NCBI GenBank assembly: GCA_016710785.1
Contig: JADJUE010000009.1
Location: 124,001-188,000, forward strand
Source of the DNA: Candidatus Epilinea brevis
Lineage (GTDB): Bacteria > Chloroflexota > Anaerolineae > Epilineales > Epilineaceae
Direction of reading: 5' to 3'
Length of the DNA: 64,000 nt
The notes below the pieces were generated by a model, which was given only the letters and a program-made list of their open reading frames with translations, did not search any database and had not been told where the DNA came from. How positions within the stretch are numbered: position 1 is the first letter of the stretch; each line of letters begins with the position of its first letter. Positions 7,751-16,026 of this stretch are shown here, piece after piece. Position numbers and translations under genes: made by a program.

Positions 7751-10700
7751 TCAGCGGCAGGGAATGCTGGAGGCGATCTCGCGGTAGATGCGCTTGAGGG
7801 CCAGGCCATCGACGGCCATGAAGGTCCGCTCAGGTCCGGCGATGCTGGTGAGTTCGGTCCGGTTGGCGTCCGGGCCGAAGCCGATGGCGTAGACGATGGC
7901 TCCCAGGCTTCGCGCCTCCGCGGCGGAACGCCGCAGGTCTGCGGCGCTGCCGCTGTGGGCGCCGTCGGAAAGGAGGACGATCACGCCTTGGTTCCCGGAT
8001 CGGCGCCGCGGTCCCAGGAGTTCGCTGACGGCCGCCTGCAGGGCGCGGTCGATCCGGGTGCCGCTGCCCAGGGACAGCGCGTCGACCGCTGCCTGCAAGG
8101 CCGCCACATTCTGGGTCAGGCCCTGGGCCAGCACGGGGCTGCCGCTGAAGCCGATGACCGCGCCCTGATCGCGGCGCAGGTCCAGCAGCGCGACGAAGCT
8201 TCGCGCCGCGCCCTTGGCATCGCTGAACTTGTCGCCGGTCATGCTGCTCGAGGTATCCAGCAGCACGACGACGTCGACCGGATTGGCCGCCATGCGACAA
8301 CCGTTGAGCAGCGGCAGGAAGATGGGTCGCGGGACGGCGCTGGGCGACGCGGTCGGCGTCGCTGTGCGCGTCGCGGTCGGAGATGGCGTCGGGCTGGGGG
8401 TCGCGGTGACCACGCACAGGGTGGGAATCGGAAAGGCATAGCTGCGGCGGATGCCATCGGCATCGGTATAGTCGGCGCGGCTGCTGGCGCTCAGCGCCCG
8501 GCAGCCCTCGCGTCCCGCGGTGACTCGGTAACTGAGGGTGATACCCGTGCGCGGGAGCAGCGTGCGTGACCATTGCAGGCCTTGGTCGCTCACCAGGGCG
8601 TCCGGTAGCGCCGAACCGGGCAGCAGGTCCAGCCCCCCGACCATGGGCTCCGAGATGATGAGGCTGCCCGCCAGACTGGTGAGCACCTGCCGCAAGATCT
8701 TGCGGTAGATGGGGAAGAGCTCGCTGGGGGCCGGCGCCATGTAGGTGCGGGACGGGTCGCCGGATATGTCCAGCAGCAGGTCGCGCGCCGCGTCCTCGCC
8801 GAGTCCGATGGTGTAGAAGAGGATGCCCCAGCCGCGCGCCTCACGCGCCGGCTGACGCGGATCGGATGCCGTCCCGACCTGTCCGTCGGTGAGCAGCACG
8901 ACGACCGGCAAGGCTTCGCCGCGGCCCTCCGACTGCAGATGCTGGCGTGCGGCGATGACTGCCGCGGAAATGTTGGTCTCTCCGCCGGACCGGAGGGCCG
9001 TGAGAGCGTCGACCATGCGTCCGGCGTCGGTACCCAAAGGCAGGTCGATCGTCGCCTCGCCGCTGAAGCTGACCAGCCCCACGCGGTGGTAGCGCAGGTC
9101 CAGCAATTCAACGAAGCTCCGCGCCGCCTCCACCGCCGTTTCCAGCTTGGCACCCTTCATGGAGCTGGAGCGGTCGATGATCAACAGCAGGTCGGCGCCG
9201 AGCACCCGGGAGCTGTTGGGGCAGTCGGCAGAAAGGCTCAGGGTCACCCCGGCCGACGCTCCCAACACCACGGTCGACGGCCCGGCGACCCGGTCGCCGG
9301 TGATGGTGCAGGCGAGTTCGGATGGCGTCGGGCTGGGGCTGGGCTGCGGCTCGGCCGTGGGATCGATGTCGATTCCGGGCAGATAGACCCGAACGGCACG
9401 GGCGGCCGCATCGGCAATGAAGACCATGCCATCAGGCCCGAGGGCCAGGTCGACCGGATCCATGGCGATGTCGTCGGCGGCCGGCAGCCAGCGCGCCAGA
9501 AGCCGCCCGCTGCGCGCATCGTGCAGCTCGACATAGCCGTCGGCGAGCAAGGCGGCCACCACGTTCTGGCCGTCCCATTGCCCGGTCGCGACACGGCGCG
9601 GTCCGCCGAGCAGGCCGGCCTGCCAGACGCCATCGGGCGACTCTGCGCGCCGCCAGGCCTGTACCTGGGCGCTGATCATGTCGGCGGTATAAAGCAGTCC
9701 ACCGGCGCCGGTGGCCACGTCCGTGGGCCATAGCCCGGCGCTGCCCGGCAGGCTGTAGGGGCGCAAGCGCTGGCCGTCGGCGCTGTCGAAGACGCCTACC
9801 TCGCCCGTGCGTGGCTGGCTGACATACACCGCGAGATCGTTGCTGGCCAGGCGGCCTCCGAGGTCGCAACGGCAGGGAACGGACCAGTCCGGAACGAGGC
9901 TGTCGCCGATGGGCAGGCGCCACAGCTCGCCCTGACGCGTGGTCAGATACACCTGTCCCGACTGGCCCGCGCTGAGATCCACGGTATCCTCCGGGACAAC
10001 ACCCAGCACCCGTGAGCGCCCATTGGCCGCAAATCCCAGCAGCCGGCCGTCGCGCCCATCCAGGACCACGAGCTCACCTCCTGGACCGCGGTCCAAGGCC
10101 AGCTGCGGCTGCGGTCCGTGCGTCGCCGATTGGGGTCGGAAGCTGCTGCGGATGGGGCTGCCGGTCAAGGTGAACCGCAGGGCGAAGGCATTGTCATAGC
10201 CGAGGGTCTGGAATTGACGGCTGCCTGTCGTCAAGGCCATTCCGGCTTGCGAAAGCGCGAGGGACCAGGGCCAACTCACGTTCCCCAGCGCCGGCATACC
10301 CAAGCTGGCCAGACTGCTTGTGGACGTCAACTGCCCGGCGGCATCGAAGGTCATCAGGCCGGGCCCGCCCGGATCGTTGGGATCGGCACCGGCCACGAGC
10401 ACAGCCAGGCCCCCGTCCGGGGCCCCGGCCGCGGCCACCGGGCTGAGACCCTTGACGTCCACGACCCCCGCCGGGATGCCTTCAACGGAAAGCAGTCGGA
10501 CCTTGCTGTCCAAAGGCCGCACGACGGCCACCCGACCGTCCCCGAGCGCCGCCAGCCGAACGCTCTCCCCCGGCGCTCCGCCCAGGTCGAAGCCCCCGAC
10601 GCGCCAGCTCGAATCCGGCCTCACGCGATGCACCTGGTTGTCAGCGCTGATCAAGAGCTCGCCGCTGCCGGTGGCGACGACCATGTCGCTGGGCAGGCCG

Positions 10701-11170
10701 ATCCCGGTCAGGGCCCGCAAGGGACGCAGTGGACGACCGTCGAGTTGTCTGCTGTCGAGCCTCAAGCCCTGGAAACTGAGCTGATCGCCCTCGGCCTTGT
10801 GGCTGGCCCAGAGCACATGAACGGTGGACCGGATGGTATCCACGGCCACGGCCATCGGCACCAACACTTCATCGTCCGGTTCGAACACCCATTCCGCCCG
10901 CAACAGACCATCGTGGCCGAAGACCATGACGCTGTTGTGCCGGCCGTCGGCCACGTACAGGGTGCCTTCCGGACCCATGGCCAGATCCACCGGCAGAGCC
11001 GGAGCCGCAGGCAGCGGCCAGGTGGTGTCGAGAACGAACCCGCCGGGTTCCACGGCGGCGGCCCCGCGAGTCGCGGGCAACCTATCGGTCAAGGTGCCCA
11101 GGAAGACCGGCACGAGCAGGATGCAGATCCAGGCGGCGGCAAGGGGACGGATCCGATGAGACTTGGGCAT
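7751..11170 (-). CDS. Secreted NHL/beta-propeller protein with two vWFA domains
   Basis: A 1139-residue exported protein. A signal sequence covers residues ~1-43. Residues ~60-620 form an NHL-type propeller, with phrases such as VDLAMGPEGTLYVADGRHNS and VDLALGPDGMVFIADAAARA at its two ends, so it may be a closed ring. The first vWFA domain starts near residue 655 (MIDAS DRSSS in LLLIIDRSSSMKG), followed by a TP-rich linker (residues ~923-947) and a second vWFA near residue 970 (VVVLLDTSSSMTG). Both MIDAS motifs look complete, so divalent-metal-dependent adhesion is plausible. PIFLPLLNG lies between the linker and the second vWFA. ATG 11170 has AGGAGA 7 nt upstream. It faces the long gene at 11507. 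Confidence 0.85.
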   Translation of the reverse strand: MPKSHRIRPLAAAWICILLVPVFLGTLTDRLPATRGAAAVEPGGFVLDTTWPLPAAPALPVDLAMGPEGTLYVADGRHNSVMVFGHDGLLRAEWVFEPDDEVLVPMAVAVDTIRSTVHVLWASHKAEGDQLSFQGLRLDSRQLDGRPLRPLRALTGIGLPSDMVVATGSGELLISADNQVHRVRPDSSWRVGGFDLGGAPGESVRLAALGDGRVAVVRPLDSKVRLLSVEGIPAGVVDVKGLSPVAAAGAPDGGLAVLVAGADPNDPGGPGLMTFDAAGQLTSTSSLASLGMPALGNVSWPWSLALSQAGMALTTGSRQFQTLGYDNAFALRFTLTGSPIRSSFRPQSATHGPQPQLALDRGPGGELVVLDGRDGRLLGFAANGRSRVLGVVPEDTVDLSAGQSGQVYLTTRQGELWRLPIGDSLVPDWSVPCRCDLGGRLASNDLAVYVSQPRTGEVGVFDSADGQRLRPYSLPGSAGLWPTDVATGAGGLLYTADMISAQVQAWRRAESPDGVWQAGLLGGPRRVATGQWDGQNVVAALLADGYVELHDARSGRLLARWLPAADDIAMDPVDLALGPDGMVFIADAAARAVRVYLPGIDIDPTAEPQPSPSPTPSELACTITGDRVAGPSTVVLGASAGVTLSLSADCPNSSRVLGADLLLIIDRSSSMKGAKLETAVEAARSFVELLDLRYHRVGLVSFSGEATIDLPLGTDAGRMVDALTALRSGGETNISAAVIAARQHLQSEGRGEALPVVVLLTDGQVGTASDPRQPAREARGWGILFYTIGLGEDAARDLLLDISGDPSRTYMAPAPSELFPIYRKILRQVLTSLAGSLIISEPMVGGLDLLPGSALPDALVSDQGLQWSRTLLPRTGITLSYRVTAGREGCRALSASSRADYTDADGIRRSYAFPIPTLCVVTATPSPTPSPTATRTATPTASPSAVPRPIFLPLLNGCRMAANPVDVVVLLDTSSSMTGDKFSDAKGAARSFVALLDLRRDQGAVIGFSGSPVLAQGLTQNVAALQAAVDALSLGSGTRIDRALQAAVSELLGPRRRSGNQGVIVLLSDGAHSGSAADLRRSAAEARSLGAIVYAIGFGPDANRTELTSIAGPERTFMAVDGLALKRIYREIASSIPCR

Positions 11171-11506
11171 GTCGACTTCTCCTGCGTTTCGACCGGGCCT
11201 TCGGGCGCTGCCCGTCGTGGTTGATCATGACGCCACGTCGGGCCACCTGAGGCCCAGGAACCCCTGTCCGTGGCCCGGATCGAGGTCACCAATTGATTAA
11301 CCCGACCCTCCGGCCAAAGTCTAGCGCCGGCACTCTATGGACGCAACATCGTTGCCTTGGGCCCTGCCGCTCGGTTGGTGACCAGGGAATGCTGACACAC
11401 GCAGGTGACAAGAACGTTAAGAGCTGGTATACTACTCGGCAGTCCGTGGCAGTCCAGTACCTGTATGGGTCATGCGTCCCGGCCCCGTTCGCCCAGGAGA
11501 ATGCCC
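11171..11506. other. Divergent intergenic region with a plus-strand promoter
   Basis: This 336-bp stretch separates the minus-strand propeller/vWFA gene from the plus-strand CSLREA gene. It has no convincing gene. It holds a good sigma70-type promoter on the plus strand (listed separately at 11405-11433) and a ribosome binding site AGGAG at 11495-11499. No clear promoter was seen for the minus-strand gene. Confidence 0.6.
11405..11433 (+). promoter_or_regulatory. Sigma70-like promoter of the CSLREA/cohesin gene
   Basis: GTGACA (11405-11410), a 17-nt spacer and TATACT (11428-11433) each match the -35/-10 consensus at five of six positions. Transcription should start near 11440, so an upstream in-frame GTG at 11405 cannot be the translation start. 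Confidence 0.65.
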
Positions 11507-14500
11507 GTGTTGACTCAACGAGATCGCCGTCCTCGCCGCGCCAGTCGCGCCAGGACCCTTCTGCTCTGGCTTGCCTGCCTCCTGCTCTCGGTGGCGTCCG
11601 CGACAGGCGCTCAGGCCCGTGACTTGGGGGACATCCAGGATCGGCCGGTCACGGCTCCGGCCTCAGCCCGCTACCACGGAACCGCCACGTACTATGGCAA
11701 CCCCGCCCCGATCAACATGTTGGTGAGCGTGCATCTGGGCGATCAGGTTCTGGCCACCGCATCGGTCTTCGACATGGCCGGTCAGCGCGTCTATGACCTG
11801 CAGGTGCCGGCGGATGATCCGGACACGCCGCAGCGCGAGGGGGCTGTCGAGGGTGAAATCGTGACCTTCAAACTCAATGGGGTCACCAGCAATCAGGTCG
11901 AGAACTTCAACAGCGGCGAAGATCTGGTGGTCAACATCTCGGTCAACCGCATCGACATCTGCCTGGGGGCCTACGAAGACCTCGACAACGACGCCGCGCA
12001 CGATCCGGGCGAGCCCTACATCGCCGGGGTGACGATCAACGTCGTCCAGTTCGTGACGCAGCGCTCGTACGTCACGACCGGGGCCGAGCCCAGTTGCGCG
12101 CAACACCTGCCGCTCAACACGGTCGTGCGTGCCGTCGACTACCCGGCCGAATGGCAGTTGCATCCCAGCTACGTGCTGGGGGTGGGTATCGCGCAACTTG
12201 AGGGCGTCTTCTACGTGGAGTTCCCGTTCATCAACACCTTGGTCACGCCGAGCGCCCCGACCACCACGCCCGCAACGCCTACGCGCACGCCGGCGACCTT
12301 CGGCGGCCCCACCGGCCAGACGCCTTTGCCCAGTGCCACGCCCACTGTAACCCGGACGCCGTCACCTACGAGGACGCCGACCGGCACCCTGTCGCCCACC
12401 GTGCCCCCGACGGCCAGCCCCCAGGCAACGGCTACCCGCACGGCGACCGCCACGGCGGTCCCGACGGCAACGGCCAGCCCGCAAGCAACCGCAACGGTCT
12501 CCGCCACGCCGACCGTCACCACGGCAGCCTCCGCCACGGCCGTCGCCACGGCCACCGCGAGTCCGCCGACGACCGCCACCGCCACCGCGACGGTCAATGC
12601 TACGGCCTCGGCCACGCTGACCGCGCAGGTCACTGTCAGCCCCCAGACGCCAGCTACACCGGTCGCGACCGCGACGCCTGTCGCGACGTCCTCCGCCTCC
12701 GCCAGTCCCCAGCCGACGGCAACAGTAGTCGCGACCACGACTGCCACGACTGCCACGACTGCCACGACTGCCACGACCGCCGCCACGCCAACGCCGTCGT
12801 CCTCAGTCACCGCAACGCTCGCGCCGTCGACGACCGTGCCATCGACGACCGCGGTGCCCAGCGGCACCGCGACCGCCACCGCGACGCAGACCAGGACGGC
12901 CACGGCCTCGCCGACCGCGACGGTGACCGCTTCCGTCACGCCCAGCCCGCGCCCCACGCGCGCCCAGGCGAGCATCCTGATCGTCGACTCCACCGCCGAT
13001 CCCGGCGCCTTGGGCGATGCCCTCCTCACCCTTCGGGAGGCCATCCTTCTCGCCACAGGCAGGTTGCGACTCCAGGATCTGAGCGCCGCTGAGCGCGGAC
13101 AGGTGTCCGGCAGTCCAGGCGCGGCCGAATCCGATCTCATCGTCTTCGACCCGGCGGTGTTCCCGCCAGCGGCGCCGCAGACCATCAACGTGCAGCCGCC
13201 CGTGGCGACCCCCGCGGTGACCACCACGCCGGTGGCGGGAGCCTTCGGACTGGACTTCACCGTCCGACCAGGCTTGCCACCGCTGTCGACCGGCGGCGAC
13301 CGCATCGACGGCACCGGCAGCGGTGTCGTGCTGTCGGCGGGCGTCGGCGAGGTCGGCTTCGACGGCTTGGTGATCACGTCGGGCGGCAACACGATCCGGG
13401 GACTCACCCTGCAGAACTTCAACGCTGCGGTGGCGATCAGCGAGAACGGCGCCGACAACGAAATCGGCGGGCGCATCCCGGGCGAAGGCGTGACCTTGAT
13501 CCGCAACATGGTGGGTCTGGTCATGACTGGACCCAATGTCGCCGGAAACCGCGTCTACGGCAGCCGGGTCGGTATCGCCGACGACGAGGGGGTGGACGAC
13601 GGCAACAGCACGCACGGGGTGCTCATGGAGCGTGGGGCGCATGACAACATCGTCGGGGACGCACCCGATCTGGGCCTGATCGGTGGCGGCGGCGTGGACG
13701 CGCCGGGCAATTGCATCAGCGCCAACCAGCTGGCCGGCGTCGCCATTCTGGGGGCCGGCACCGACAACAACAGCGTGGACGGCAACAAGATCGGTACCGA
13801 TTCCGCCGGGGGCAGGGCCTTGCCGAACGGACTGGGCGTCCTTGTAGGCGGCGGACCGGCTGGCAGCATCATCGGTGGTGGCCTGGCCGCCAGCGGCAAC
13901 ATCATCAGCGGCAACTTGCGCGAAGGCGTGTTGATCCAGTCGCAGTCGACCCGCGGAACGATCGTCCAGGCCAACGTCATCGGCGCGAGCATCAACCGCT
14001 TCCTCATGCTGCCCAACGGCGCCGACGGCGTCTTGATCGATGAAGGGGCCCATGACAGCCTGATCGGCGGGACCGCCGTTGAGTTCGGCAACCGCATCGT
14101 GTTCAACAAAGGTGCGGGCGTCCGGGTACGCGGGGCGGCGAGCATCGCCAACACCATCCGGCGCAACAGCATCGCCGCCAGCGATCTGGATGGCATCATG
14201 CTGCAGGCCGGCGGCAACATGAACCTCGCCGCGCCCATCCTCACCTTCATCGGCACCAACGAGGTGGATGGCGTGGCCGTGCCCAACGCCTTGGTAGAGA
14301 TCTTCTCCGACAACGACGTGGAGGGTGCGCTCTTCGAAGGCTCGACGCGCGCCGACGGCAACGGCTACTTCCACTTCGAGAAGCCCCAGCCTTTCACCGG
14401 CCCCAACCTCACCGGTACCGCGACGGACGCCCTTGGCAACACCAGCCCCTTTGGCCGGCTGGGCATCGCGCCGCCCACGCCGACGGCTGGCCCCAGCCCT

Positions 14501-15952
14501 ACGCCGGATGTGGCCCGAGCCTTCCGCGCCTTGCTGCCGGTGGTGCTCAAGGGTGAGACCCTGTTTGCGGTGCTGGATCTGATTCCGGAGAACCGGGTCT
14601 TGAACCTGGGTGAGATCCTGCCCCTGGAGCTCAGGCTGACCAACATCAAGGACCTCTTCGGCCTGCAGTTGATGATCAGCTACGATCCGGCCATCTTGGA
14701 GGTGCTGGATGAAGATCCAGGCCTTCCCGGCGTGCAGGTCGGCCCGGGGGAGTTCCCGCCGGCGGGCTCGTTGTTCGTCTCGGAGAACCGGGTTGACCCG
14801 CAATCGGGACGCATCTACTACACGGTCAGTCTGGTCGACCAGAACGGCGTGAGCGGCTCCGGCGTCGTGCTGCGGATGCGCGTACGCGCATCCGGCCCCG
14901 GACGCAGCCCCTTGGCTTTCGTCGAGGCGATGGGTTCCGATCGCTTCTCGCGCCCCATCGCGATCGTGGCCCGGGGAGCTGTGGTGGAGGTGCTCGCTCC
15001 GCCAACGGCCACGCCGACGATGACGCCGACCGCTACGGCGACGGCGACCGCTACAGGCACACCGACAGCAACGGCCACGCCAACCTTTACGCCCTCGGCT
15101 ACGGCGACGCCGACCCAGACCCTGACGCCTTCTGTAACTCCGACGCCGTCCAACACGCCGACGCCTTCCACGACGCCGACGGCCAGCAACACGCCGCTCC
15201 CGTCGGCCACCTTCACGGCCACGTTGACGCCGTCGATCACGCCGACGCCTTCCACGACGCCGACGGCCAGCGCGACCTTGACGCCCACGGTGACGTTGAC
15301 GCCATCGTCAACCCCGACGCCTTCCTCTACGCCGATCGCCTCGAGCACGCCATCGGCCACTGCGACGGCCACGGCCTCCAACACGCCTCGGCCTACCACG
15401 ACGCGGACAGCGACGCTCCCGCCGACACGGACGCCGCCGCCAACCGTCGACCCCTGCCAGCATGCGCTGCGCAATGCCGGCTTCGAGGATGCCGGCGTGT
15501 GGGTCACCCGCGGCAGCCGGGCGCCACGGAGCGTCGGCGACCCGGTTCACGGTGGCAGCCAGGCCATGCTGCTTGGAATCCGACCGGGCGAACCGAACCA
15601 GTACAGCTTCTCGACCCTATGGCAGCAACTGCCGGTGCCGGCTGCGGCGCGGACGATGACGGTAGCGGCCTGGACCTGGCAGGGCGCCGAGCAAGGCGCC
15701 GGCCCGGACCGGCAGCTGCTGCTGGTCTACGACATCGATCCGGGCCTCAACCTGCAGGGCCAGCGGTCGCCGGTGGCCTATGTCTTCGGCGAGCGCAACC
15801 ATGTCGGTAGCTGGCAGAAACGAACCCTTACGCTGGACGTCACGGCCTACCGCGGGCAGAGCCTCTGGCTCTACGGCAGCGTAGCCAACGATGGCTTGGG
15901 CGGCCGGGCTTGGATGGTCCTGGACGACATGGACGTCGCCTTCTGCCCATGA
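11507..15952 (+). CDS. Giant secreted CSLREA / right-handed beta-helix / cohesin-domain surface protein
   Basis: About 1481 residues with a signal peptide after a basic N-terminus (TLLLWLACLLLSVASA). Order of parts: a ~220-residue N-terminal domain; a Thr/Ala/Pro linker (bases ~12240-12960); a CSLREA-type segment (STADPGALGDALLTLREAIL); right-handed beta-helix repeats (IGGG and NxI turns, to ~14250); a carboxypeptidase-regulatory-like fold (VPNALVEIFSDNDVEG); a cohesin-like domain (ENRVLNLGEILPLELRLTN to ~15000); a second TP linker; and a C-terminal jelly-roll-like module (NAGFEDAGVW to the end). LLPVVLKGE sits before the cohesin part. The GTG at 11507 is preferred because AGGAG lies 7 nt upstream; ATG 11501 is too close to it. 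Likely a surface adhesin or scaffold; the ligand is unknown. Confidence 0.82.
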   Translation: MLTQRDRRPRRASRARTLLLWLACLLLSVASATGAQARDLGDIQDRPVTAPASARYHGTATYYGNPAPINMLVSVHLGDQVLATASVFDMAGQRVYDLQVPADDPDTPQREGAVEGEIVTFKLNGVTSNQVENFNSGEDLVVNISVNRIDICLGAYEDLDNDAAHDPGEPYIAGVTINVVQFVTQRSYVTTGAEPSCAQHLPLNTVVRAVDYPAEWQLHPSYVLGVGIAQLEGVFYVEFPFINTLVTPSAPTTTPATPTRTPATFGGPTGQTPLPSATPTVTRTPSPTRTPTGTLSPTVPPTASPQATATRTATATAVPTATASPQATATVSATPTVTTAASATAVATATASPPTTATATATVNATASATLTAQVTVSPQTPATPVATATPVATSSASASPQPTATVVATTTATTATTATTATTAATPTPSSSVTATLAPSTTVPSTTAVPSGTATATATQTRTATASPTATVTASVTPSPRPTRAQASILIVDSTADPGALGDALLTLREAILLATGRLRLQDLSAAERGQVSGSPGAAESDLIVFDPAVFPPAAPQTINVQPPVATPAVTTTPVAGAFGLDFTVRPGLPPLSTGGDRIDGTGSGVVLSAGVGEVGFDGLVITSGGNTIRGLTLQNFNAAVAISENGADNEIGGRIPGEGVTLIRNMVGLVMTGPNVAGNRVYGSRVGIADDEGVDDGNSTHGVLMERGAHDNIVGDAPDLGLIGGGGVDAPGNCISANQLAGVAILGAGTDNNSVDGNKIGTDSAGGRALPNGLGVLVGGGPAGSIIGGGLAASGNIISGNLREGVLIQSQSTRGTIVQANVIGASINRFLMLPNGADGVLIDEGAHDSLIGGTAVEFGNRIVFNKGAGVRVRGAASIANTIRRNSIAASDLDGIMLQAGGNMNLAAPILTFIGTNEVDGVAVPNALVEIFSDNDVEGALFEGSTRADGNGYFHFEKPQPFTGPNLTGTATDALGNTSPFGRLGIAPPTPTAGPSPTPDVARAFRALLPVVLKGETLFAVLDLIPENRVLNLGEILPLELRLTNIKDLFGLQLMISYDPAILEVLDEDPGLPGVQVGPGEFPPAGSLFVSENRVDPQSGRIYYTVSLVDQNGVSGSGVVLRMRVRASGPGRSPLAFVEAMGSDRFSRPIAIVARGAVVEVLAPPTATPTMTPTATATATATGTPTATATPTFTPSATATPTQTLTPSVTPTPSNTPTPSTTPTASNTPLPSATFTATLTPSITPTPSTTPTASATLTPTVTLTPSSTPTPSSTPIASSTPSATATATASNTPRPTTTRTATLPPTRTPPPTVDPCQHALRNAGFEDAGVWVTRGSRAPRSVGDPVHGGSQAMLLGIRPGEPNQYSFSTLWQQLPVPAAARTMTVAAWTWQGAEQGAGPDRQLLLVYDIDPGLNLQGQRSPVAYVFGERNHVGSWQKRTLTLDVTAYRGQSLWLYGSVANDGLGGRAWMVLDDMDVAFCP
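12735..12777 (+). repeat. 9-bp tandem repeat inside a Thr/Ala linker
   Basis: Four perfect copies of ccacgactg (12735-12770) followed by a partial copy encode Ala-Thr-Thr units. Copy number could vary by slippage without breaking the frame. Confidence 0.85.
15154..15271 (+). repeat. 34-bp direct repeat in the second TP-rich linker
   Basis: An identical 34-bp segment occurs at 15154-15187 and 15238-15271, exactly 84 bp (28 codons) apart, within the Thr/Pro linker. This shows that the linker grew at least partly by in-frame duplication. Confidence 0.8.
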
Positions 15953-15969
15953 TCGAACGTTCAATGAAC

Positions 15970-15995
15970 GGCCGGCCGCCTGAATGCGGCCGGCC
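15970..15995 (+). terminator. Perfect 10-bp GC hairpin after the CSLREA/cohesin gene
   Basis: GGCCGGCCGC (15970-15979), a six-base loop and GCGGCCGGCC (15986-15995) form a perfect stem 18 bp after the stop. There is no T run after it, so it may act as a weak or Rho-assisted terminator, or protect the mRNA 3' end. Confidence 0.5.
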
Positions 15996-16026
15996 TCCTG
16001 CCCTCAGCGGACGGTAAGTCTCGACC

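Noticed and set aside
11405..11506. Upstream start for the CSLREA gene at 11405
   Set aside because: The GTG lies on the -35 box of a good promoter, so it would not be in the mRNA; AGGAG favours 11507.
12240..12960. Possible CRISPR or satellite array
   Set aside because: The repeats are short, in frame and encode Thr/Pro/Ala linker; there are no equal-length unique spacers and no cas genes.
12803..14803. A 666-codon minus-strand open frame inside the CSLREA gene
   Set aside because: Antisense to a coherent secreted protein with a promoter and ribosome binding site; no domain seen.
15001..15440. Second possible repeat array
   Set aside because: As above: in-frame Thr/Pro linker with a duplicated 34-bp piece, not a CRISPR.
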